5,687 bases of DNA from Alphaproteobacteria bacterium. GTDB lineage: Bacteria > Pseudomonadota > Alphaproteobacteria > Thalassobaculales > Thalassobaculaceae. A model generated the notes under the pieces. That model did not search any database and was not told the DNA's origin. It was given only the letters and a program-made list of their open reading frames with translations. Of this stretch, positions 1-5,073 are shown piece by piece (the stretch's first letter is position 1; the number at the start of each line of letters is the position of its first letter). The position numbers and the translations under genes were made by a program. The stretch lies in NCBI GenBank assembly GCA_028822575.1, contig JAPKDN010000227.1:1-5687 (forward strand), read 5' to 3'.

Positions 1-44
1 GAACGATGCGCGGCCGGCCCCGGACGCACTCTTGAACCGTTAAA

Positions 45-67
45 CTAGATCGCAAAAAGTGGAGCCC
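45..67 (-). repeat. Imperfect direct repeat, copy 1 (after dctM)
   Basis: This 23-base stretch matches 1983-2008 at 21 positions once a 3-base gap is allowed. Shared blocks are CTAGA, CGCAAAA and TGGAGCCC. It overlaps the terminator-like hairpin after dctM. The second copy has the same orientation relative to a minus-strand 3' end, suggesting a shared 3'-flanking element or a duplication. Confidence 0.5.
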
Positions 68-82
68 ATAGTGACCACTTTT
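54..82 (-). terminator. Terminator-like hairpin after dctM
   Basis: The arms AAAAGTGG (55-62) and CCACTTTT (75-82) are perfect inverted repeats around a 12-base loop. Read on the minus strand, the stem ends in a run of five T residues. It lies 14 bases past the dctM stop codon, the expected place for an intrinsic terminator of the dctQM transcript. The stem is half A-T, so it is weak, and it could work in both directions. The rest of 1-95 shows no gene. Confidence 0.5.
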
Positions 83-95
83 CTCGTTTGGGGCG

Positions 96-1406
96 TTATC
101 CCAGCAACTTCGCGGGTAGCCATAGGGCAAGCCCTGGAAAGATCATCACCAACGCCAGCACCACCAGATCGAGCAGTATAAACGGCACCACGCCGCGATA
201 CATATGGGCAAGTGTGATCTCGGGCGGCGCGATGGCCCGGAAATAGAAGATCGCGCCCGCCATCGGCGGCGTGAGGTAGCTGGTCTGTTTGACGACAAGA
301 AACAGTACCGCGAACCAAATAGGATCGAAACCGTAACTGACGACCAACGGAAACCCGATCGGCACGACAATGAGAATGATCGACAGCCCGTCGAGCACGA
401 AGCCCGCCAGAAATACCAGGGCAAGGATCAGGATCAACGTCCCCCAGGGCCCCAACTCCCAGAACGCCAGAACCGCGCGCACCGCGTCGAAGCCGCCGGA
501 TGAGAGAAACACGCTCGCGAACATAGTGCCGCCGACCACGATGGTCAGGATCATCGCCGTGACCGACAAGGTCTTCACCATCGCCTCGCGCATTACCGAC
601 CAACTGAAGGTCCCGTAGGCGACCGTCATCAGGGTTGTTCCAACGGCCCCGACGGCGGCGGCCTCGGTCGGCACCGCGATCCCGGCCATGATGCTTCCAA
701 GCACCGCCACGATCAGCAACAACGGAGGAAATAATGCGGTTCCGGTCAACTTGAGCTTGGCCGAAAGCGGCATGGCGTCATTGGGATGCGGCACCTTGGG
801 GCCCGCTTTCGGATCCACGGTGCAGCGGATCACGATATATACCATGTACAGGCCAGCCATCAGCAGGCCGGGAATGAACATTCCGATGAACATGTCGCCC
901 AGTGACATCTCGGCGACCGAGGCCAGGATGATCACCACCACGGATGGCGGAATGATCGCGCCCAGCGAGCCGCCAGCGGTGATGGTCCCGGATATTAGCG
1001 ACTTGTCATAGCCGTGCCGCAGCATCACCGGCGTCGCGAGCAAACCGACAACCGTTTCCGTGGCGCCGATCACTCCGCTGCAGGCGGCAAAGACGACACA
1101 CATGGCGATGGTCCCTATCGCCAATCCACCCGGCAAGCGTTGGGTCCAGAGATGAATCGCCTCGAACAACCGCTCCGCCGTTCCCGATTTCTCGAGCATC
1201 GCCCCCATGAATACGAATAGCGGGACCGCCGCTAGGATAGACGCGCCGGTGATATCGTCAACCTTATGCATGAACACCAGAACGGCATTCTCGCCAAAAC
1301 GCAGCACGCCAAAAAAGAAAGCCGTGGACATCAGGGCATAGGCGATCGGCACCCCGAGAAAGATCAGGGTCAAAAGGACAGGGAACATCCAGGTGACAAT
1401 ATCCAC
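96..1406 (-). CDS. dctM: TRAP transporter large permease subunit, DctM family
   Basis: This is the large inner-membrane subunit of a tripartite ATP-independent periplasmic (TRAP) transporter, which uses an ion gradient to import organic acids or similar solutes delivered by a periplasmic binding protein. The 436-residue product has the usual family length and is almost entirely hydrophobic, with about a dozen membrane segments. Family motifs are clear: GGSLGAIIPPS at 145-155, GIAVPTEAAAVGA at 242-254, a DGLSIILIVVP segment at 339-349 and TSYLTPPM at 375-382. The GTG start is preferred because it lies four bases after the dctQ stop and has a purine-rich GAGGGG about ten bases upstream (1417-1422). 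An ATG at 1388 is the alternative start. It looks intact. The substrate cannot be read from the sequence; the style fits the mannitol/chloroaromatic subgroup. Confidence 0.95.
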   Translation of the reverse strand: MDIVTWMFPVLLTLIFLGVPIAYALMSTAFFFGVLRFGENAVLVFMHKVDDITGASILAAVPLFVFMGAMLEKSGTAERLFEAIHLWTQRLPGGLAIGTIAMCVVFAACSGVIGATETVVGLLATPVMLRHGYDKSLISGTITAGGSLGAIIPPSVVVIILASVAEMSLGDMFIGMFIPGLLMAGLYMVYIVIRCTVDPKAGPKVPHPNDAMPLSAKLKLTGTALFPPLLLIVAVLGSIMAGIAVPTEAAAVGAVGTTLMTVAYGTFSWSVMREAMVKTLSVTAMILTIVVGGTMFASVFLSSGGFDAVRAVLAFWELGPWGTLILILALVFLAGFVLDGLSIILIVVPIGFPLVVSYGFDPIWFAVLFLVVKQTSYLTPPMAGAIFYFRAIAPPEITLAHMYRGVVPFILLDLVVLALVMIFPGLALWLPAKLLG

Positions 1407-1410
1407 GGGC

Positions 1411-1929
1411 TTAGCGCCCCTCTTCCGGCATCTTGAGCCCCAAAGCCGTCGCCCCGGTTTTCACGGTCTCCGCGATCAACTGGAGGGCGAACGTAGCGAA
1501 TCCGAAGGCGATCACGACACGCACCGGCCAGACCACGGGGTTCCATCCGGACTCGCCGGACCGTTCCTCTCCGATCCAGGCGCCCCAAGCATACTGAATT
1601 AATTCCAAAGCCACCCAACTCACGACCGGGGCCATGAAGCAAAGAAGGATAAAGAAATCCAATAACGCCTTGGCGCGCACGGACATGCGCGCGTAGAGGA
1701 AATCGATTCGAATATGTTCGCCCCGCCGGGTCACCATCGCGATGCCCAGCGCGAAATGCGCACCGGTGATCATATAGCTCAATTCATAAGCCCAGAATGT
1801 CGGCAAATTAAGAGTGAACCGCGCCAATGCTTCATAGGTCATGATGATCCCGAGGGGTATCACCAAAGTCGCGGCGGACACGCCGACATTGTTGGAAAAT
1901 CGGTCAATAATCGAAATGAGGCGAAACAT
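1411..1929 (-). CDS. dctQ: TRAP transporter small permease subunit, DctQ family
   Basis: This is the small membrane subunit that pairs with DctM in TRAP transporters. The 172-residue product has four hydrophobic segments (about 16-34, 48-66, 89-108 and 133-153). Family features are the YEALARF element after the first segment, PTFWAYELSYM at 43-53, GEHIRIDF at 70-77, and an ERSGESGWNPVVWPVR stretch at 122-137, which recalls the mannitol/chloroaromatic subgroup. The ATG at 1929 gives a normal N-terminus (MFRLISIIDRF). An upstream GTG at 1971 would add 14 unconvincing residues, and neither start has a strong ribosome-binding site. The gene precedes dctM by four bases, so the two are almost certainly cotranscribed and translationally coupled. 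Normally dctP lies just upstream; here a divergent asparaginase gene does. Confidence 0.93.
   Translation of the reverse strand: MFRLISIIDRFSNNVGVSAATLVIPLGIIMTYEALARFTLNLPTFWAYELSYMITGAHFALGIAMVTRRGEHIRIDFLYARMSVRAKALLDFFILLCFMAPVVSWVALELIQYAWGAWIGEERSGESGWNPVVWPVRVVIAFGFATFALQLIAETVKTGATALGLKMPEEGR
1417..1422 (-). promoter_or_regulatory. Ribosome-binding site of dctM inside the dctQ 3' end
   Basis: The minus strand reads GAGGGG ten bases before the GTG start of dctM, inside the last codons of dctQ. This supports the GTG start over the downstream ATG and implies coupled translation of the two subunits. Confidence 0.5.
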
Positions 1930-1982
1930 GCAGCGACGGTAGCACGACGCCGAAGCCGCGCAAGATAGCACCTAGGATTTAT

Positions 1983-2008
1983 CTAGACCGCAAAATGAAA
2001 TGGAGCCC
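1983..2008 (-). repeat. Imperfect direct repeat, copy 2 (upstream of dctQ)
   Basis: This is the 26-base partner of 45-67, differing by two substitutions and a TGA insertion. It overlaps the weak hairpin behind the possible dctP remnant, so the two copies bracket the dctQM pair. Confidence 0.5.
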
Positions 2009-2027
2009 GGCGCTGGACCTCAGGCTC
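2003..2027 (-). terminator. Weak hairpin with T-rich tail upstream of dctQ
   Basis: GAGCC (2003-2007) and GGCTC (2023-2027) can pair around a 15-base loop. On the minus strand the stem is followed by a T-rich stretch (CATTTCATTTT). It lies four bases past the stop of the possible dctP remnant at 2031, so it may be the old dctP-dctQ intercistronic hairpin. With a five-base stem and a long loop, it is only a tentative call. Confidence 0.25.
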
Positions 2028-2030
2028 GTA

Positions 2031-2093
2031 TTACGGTTTCATCCCTTCATTAATTGCGGCGATCTCCGCCGACACATCCTCCCCGTCCTTGTC
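2031..2093 (-). pseudogene. Possible 3' remnant of dctP (TRAP binding protein)
   Basis: Read on the minus strand, this stretch encodes up to 20 codons ending in DVSAEIAAINEGMKP and a TAA stop at 2031-2033. The charged, alanine-rich helical tail has protein-like composition and could be the C-terminus of an extracytoplasmic solute-binding protein. Its place is the supporting argument: in TRAP operons dctP normally sits directly upstream of dctQ, and this stop lies 101 bases before the dctQ start. Further 5' the frame meets a stop at 2103-2105 and is replaced by the plus-strand asparaginase with its own ribosome-binding site. Twenty codons are too few to identify a family, so this is inference. 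A chance reading frame is the main alternative. Confidence 0.28.
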
Positions 2094-2098
2094 AGGAG
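2094..2098 (+). promoter_or_regulatory. Ribosome-binding site of the asparaginase-family gene
   Basis: A perfect AGGAG lies six bases before the ATG at 2105. It fixes the start of the amidohydrolase and excludes the longer overlapping frame that begins near 1995. Confidence 0.75.
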
Positions 2099-2104
2099 TA
2101 GATC

Positions 2105-3112
2105 ATGGCCGACCGCAAACCCCGCATCGCCTTCCTCGGTACCGGTGGCACAATTTCCTTTACCGGCCGAGACAGCCTGGATACCTGGGAGTACATGGAC
2201 TATGGCACGCGCCTCCCAGTTACGGAAATCCTGGCGCGCTTTCCCGAGGTTTCGGAGGCGGCCGAAATCGTCCCGTTTGATGTCAGGCAGGTCTCCAGCT
2301 CGGGTATTGTTCCCGACGATTGGTTGGCCCTGGTCGCCAAGATAATGGAAGTCGATCAGACCCGAGACGGGATCGACGGGATCGTCGTCACTCATGGCAC
2401 TGCGACCTTGGAGGAGACCGCTTACTTCCTCAACCTGACCGCGCGAACCGATCTACCAATCGTCATCACCGGCGCCCAACGCCCCTCCTCCGGCTTCGCC
2501 ACCGATGCCGGCAGCAATCTGCTTGCCGCGGTCCGAACCGCCGGCTCTGCCGAAGCACGAGGCCTCGGCGTGGTCGCCCTATTAAACGAGGAGATTCAAG
2601 GCGCCCGCGAAGTCACCAAAACCTCGACTCTACGCTTGGAGACCTTCCAAACCCCAGATCTTGGGATGCTCGGTTATGCCGACCCGGACGGAAGTATCGC
2701 AATCTATCGCAAACCTACCCGCCGACACACCGTCGAGAGCGAATTCGACATATCCGACATCACGGTCCTGCCTCGAGTGGATATCGTACCGAGTTACGCT
2801 GGCGCCGACGGTACCGCGATCGAGGCCTTGATCGCCGTCGGCGCCAAGGCCTTGGTTATGGCCACCCTGGCGCCCGGCCTCCCCACGCCACCTCAGGTCG
2901 AGGCGGTGGAAGCGGCGCTGAAACAGGGTGTGCTTGTCATTTACAGCACCCGTGCCGGCAGCGGTCGCGTCCTCCGTCGCGCCTCGATGAAACGGGATGG
3001 CATCGTCTCAGCAGACAATCTCAATCCGCAAAAAGCGCGCGTCCTGGCCATGCTAGCGCTAACGCGGACCAACGACCCAGAAGAGATGCAACGGATGTTC
3101 GATACGTATTAA
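2105..3112 (+). CDS. Asparaginase/glutaminase-family amidohydrolase
   Basis: Members of this family hydrolyse the side-chain amide of asparagine or glutamine, releasing ammonia. The 335-residue product has no signal peptide and should be cytoplasmic. The N-terminal GTGGTI (12-17) carries the nucleophilic Thr16. The second catalytic segment is THGTATLEET (96-105), with Thr99. The REVTKTST segment (168-175) supplies Lys172. A smaller C-terminal domain ends in ARVLAMLALTRTNDPEEM, as is usual. Length and domain order are normal and the frame is intact. The oddity is Ala100, where the best-studied enzymes have the substrate-binding aspartate (Asp90 of E. coli asparaginase II), so L-asparagine may not be the true substrate. 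It is divergent from dctQM, suggesting a link between uptake and deamidation, but nothing else proves one. No clear terminator follows. About 90 AT-richer bases separate it from the next relic. Confidence 0.92.
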   Translation: MADRKPRIAFLGTGGTISFTGRDSLDTWEYMDYGTRLPVTEILARFPEVSEAAEIVPFDVRQVSSSGIVPDDWLALVAKIMEVDQTRDGIDGIVVTHGTATLEETAYFLNLTARTDLPIVITGAQRPSSGFATDAGSNLLAAVRTAGSAEARGLGVVALLNEEIQGAREVTKTSTLRLETFQTPDLGMLGYADPDGSIAIYRKPTRRHTVESEFDISDITVLPRVDIVPSYAGADGTAIEALIAVGAKALVMATLAPGLPTPPQVEAVEAALKQGVLVIYSTRAGSGRVLRRASMKRDGIVSADNLNPQKARVLAMLALTRTNDPEEMQRMFDTY

Positions 3113-3199
3113 GATCAGTTTAGCCTGGGTAAAGTACCTTATCTGTCATAATTTTCCAATTTTAAGCCGCTCTTCTCCTAACGATAGCCATCCGAATTC

Positions 3200-4113
3200 A
3201 TGGACATCCAAATCGCTTTGCAGGGCGAATTACGCGACCTGATGGAGAAAAATACATTGGGTTTCGCCATCATGCGGCATGTTCATGACGACGAAGGAGG
3301 CGTTGCGGCGGGTATTAGCGAACAACTCACTGAGAAGATTGTTTCGTGCTCCGACGATGGACGAGCTCGTGAGCCCTCCGGTGCTTGAAAGCTGGGTCGA
3401 TATAAAAGCGCTGGAACGCGTAAATCACGCCCTCGCCGCGAAAACCTCACTTTCCGGTTTCGAAGCCGAGCGGATCTACCCCGACGGCTCCAGGTTCTGG
3501 GTGTCCATGACCGGACAGCCAATGGTCCTCCAGGGCGAGGAACTGACGATCGTCTGGCACTTGGACATCACCAGTCGGATAAAAGCTGAAGAAAATTCAA
3601 AGGCGGCCGAGGCTCAACTCCGGGACTATATTGACTCGAGTATCGATTGGTTCTGGAACTGACCGCGATTGAGAATAGGACGTTCAAACCAAGCTTGGAA
3701 AGTACCGATACTGCAGCGGTAATCGCCGAATGTCTGAGTATGGTGGAAGTCGTTGTGGTCAAAAACTAAATGTCAATTCGAGGGCAGGCTCCGGAATCAG
3801 CGATCCCCGCATTCGTGCAAACGGATCGGGCAAGGTTATGCCAAGTTCTCCTAAATATTCTGTCGAACACCATAAAATACTATATCGAGGGCGGTTCAGT
3901 CATGGTGCCCTGCAGGGCCTTGAATTCCAATTCTCTACGTTTCGAGTTTGCCGATACCAGACCGGGGTTACCACAAGCTTTTATGAAAAATTATACATCC
4001 CTTTAAACTGATTAACCCTGGAGCTCGCCAAAATCGAGGGAACCGATATCGGCCTCAGCATCACGCGCGAACTCATCGAATTAGTGATCGATCCATCTTT
4101 ATTCAAGCGCTGA
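3200..4113 (+). pseudogene. Decayed PAS-domain sensor histidine kinase
   Basis: Pieces of one kinase can be read in order across three frames. Positions 3200 to about 3305 give the start of a PAS domain (LMEKNTLGFAIMRHV). A frame change leads into 3306-3662, the rest of that PAS domain (YPDGSRFWVSMTGQPM, WHLDITSRIKAEE) and the opening of a second (SSIDWFW), ending in TGA. From 3656 another frame gives the linker after the phospho-acceptor helix (AIENRTFKPSLESTDTAAVI), an in-frame TAA at 3767, then an N box (DRARLCQVLLNILSNTIKY) and a damaged G1 box (DTRPGLP for DTGPGIP). A third frame, with TGA at 4009, gives the G2 region (KIEGTDIGLSITRELIEL). Most of the second PAS domain and the whole HisKA helix with its histidine are missing. 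It cannot make a working kinase. Homology stops near 4086; the frame closes at 4111-4113. Any partner response regulator is outside the window. Confidence 0.85.
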
Positions 4114-4852
4114 CCACCAGGCTCGACCAGGCCAATGTAATCCGCCGCGGGTCGCACACCAAGGCCTTGGCCCGGGCGGCGAACCCATTGATATAGGCGT
4201 TGTAGTTGATGAAAAGGACGAAGTTCTGAAAATCGTCCGGCCGGGTTCTGCAATAGTGATTCAACCGTTGAAGCGCGTAATCCAACCGGGGAGCGGTAAA
4301 CCGAGCCAGCGGCATAGGATCACCCGGCTCGCTCGCATGCTCCCCATTGACGATGCGGTCATCCATCATAGCCAGTGAAGGCATATCGAAATGTCGCCGT
4401 AACCGGGCCATCGTACCGGCGTCGAAACGGTCACCGACCACCAGTCCATTGGCGAACGCGAAGGGTAGCGGGATCGGTATATCTCTAAGGGCGACCTTCA
4501 GGGGGCAACATTAATTACGCATCAAATGCTCGAACTGCGCACTCAGATGATGGCGATACAAACTAATCCACGTGAAGGTACCGGTGTATACGCCCGGCTC
4601 GTCGGCAAAGCCGAGACCCACAGCCTAAATTGGCGCGTCGTTGACGTTCATCTCGGACACGGTGACACAAACCGGCGGATAGACGGCGCGAACCCGAGCC
4701 TTTAACCACCCGGCCGTATAATCCTCGAACCCCTTGGCCAAACGTTCTATCTCGTCGTCATAAAACCGCTCAAGGCGATCCAAGGCATCGTTGACATCGT
4801 CATGAACGGTCCATTCAACTTCGGTACCCGGCGATCTCATCTTCACCCCCAT
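4080..4852 (-). pseudogene. amn: Truncated AMP nucleosidase pseudogene
   Basis: AMP nucleosidase cleaves AMP to adenine and ribose 5-phosphate. Only the N-terminal half of the roughly 480-residue enzyme is left. In order it reads a helical start (DALDRLERFYDDEIERLAKG), VYPPVCVTV, a nonsense TAG at 4625-4627, GLGFADEPGVYTGTFTW, a second nonsense TAA at 4511-4513, DIPIPLPFAF, and the best-conserved stretch, PLARFTAPRLDYALQRLNHY and FQNFVLFINYNAYI. These match E. coli Amn segments such as PLSHFDARRVDFSLARLRHY and FVLFTNYTRYV, recalled from memory. Near 4141-4152 the frame changes to DYIGLVEPGGQRL, then homology ends. The C-terminal phosphorylase-like catalytic domain is gone, so it cannot be active. 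The start is uncertain between ATG at 4852 and 4840. The 70 or so residues that an open frame adds upstream of 4852 do not look like Amn. Confidence 0.85.
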
Positions 4853-4873
4853 GGTGAAGCGGCCCGTGGAGCA

Positions 4874-4897
4874 TTTCACGGAAACTCTCCGTCGAAA
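4874..4897. repeat. Inverted repeat in the amn-Rieske intergenic region
   Basis: TTTCACGGA (4874-4882) pairs with TCCGT (4888-4892) and GAAA (4894-4897), with C4893 bulged out, around a 5-base loop. It lies just upstream of the amn relic start, within the possible leader of that gene. No T run follows on either strand, so it is not a standard terminator. Confidence 0.45.
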
Positions 4898-4941
4898 ACC
4901 TCGGCGCAAATGGAAACCCAGCCACCCACAACGGCGGGAGA

Positions 4942-4963
4942 ATTTCCAATGGAGATTGGAGAT
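4942..4963. repeat. Hairpin ATTTCCAAT/ATTGGAGAT
   Basis: Nine bases on each side pair around a GGAG loop, with one G-T wobble. The core TCCAAT/ATTGGA is perfect. Its right arm shares two bases with the next inverted repeat, so the two structures abut. Confidence 0.5.
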
Positions 4964-5014
4964 CACAATGATGGTCGAAAGGCGCCCCTTTGCTTCAACA
5001 GCGCTCATTGTGAT
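4962..5014. promoter_or_regulatory. Perfect 10-bp inverted repeat, possible paired operator
   Basis: ATCACAATGA at 4962-4971 and TCATTGTGAT at 5005-5014 are exact reverse complements, 33 bases apart. Each arm is itself a near-palindrome of the form ATCA-N3-TGAT, so they could be two binding sites for a dimeric regulator, centred about 42 bp (close to four helical turns) apart. Between them lies a smaller AAAGG/CCTTT hairpin (4978-4991), so a folded RNA leader is the alternative. The element lies 60-112 bases upstream of the Rieske gene start. No regulator gene is visible nearby. Confidence 0.45.
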
Positions 5015-5025
5015 GACACCTAAGC

Positions 5026-5051
5026 CCTCGCCACCTAACACTCCCGCGAGG
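5026..5051. repeat. Inverted repeat CCTCGC/GCGAGG before the Rieske gene
   Basis: CCTCGC (5026-5031) and GCGAGG (5046-5051) form a perfect 6-bp stem with a 14-base loop, ending 22 bases before the Rieske ATG. A 6-bp stem of this kind can arise by chance, but it is the fourth inverted repeat in about 180 bases. Confidence 0.3.
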
Positions 5052-5073
5052 CAATGAATCAACGGTGAAGAAC

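Noticed and set aside
1995..2345. Plus-strand frame overlapping the asparaginase start
   Set aside because: It has no ribosome-binding site and no family motif, and it is excluded by the strong AGGAG-ATG at 2105 in another frame.
2320..3123. Long plus-strand open frame (267 residues) inside the asparaginase-family gene
   Set aside because: It is a +1 shadow of a clearly homologous gene, with arginine-rich, low-complexity composition and no recognisable motif.
3113..3199. Promoter or terminator between the asparaginase and kinase relic
   Set aside because: A CATAAT resembling a -10 box occurs at 3147-3152, but no -35 box lies at the right spacing, and the GGTA/TACC stem is only four bases long.
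3200..3388. Stand-alone 62-residue protein
   Set aside because: Its first part is the start of a PAS domain continued in another frame; the last 25 or so residues are out-of-frame sequence.
3283..3522. Minus-strand frame opposite the kinase relic
   Set aside because: Arginine- and serine-rich shadow of the PAS-encoding strand with no homology I recognise.
4853..5062. Upstream extension of the amn relic frame as a separate small protein
   Set aside because: The added residues do not resemble AMP nucleosidase or any other family, and the region is full of inverted repeats; the frame is open by chance.
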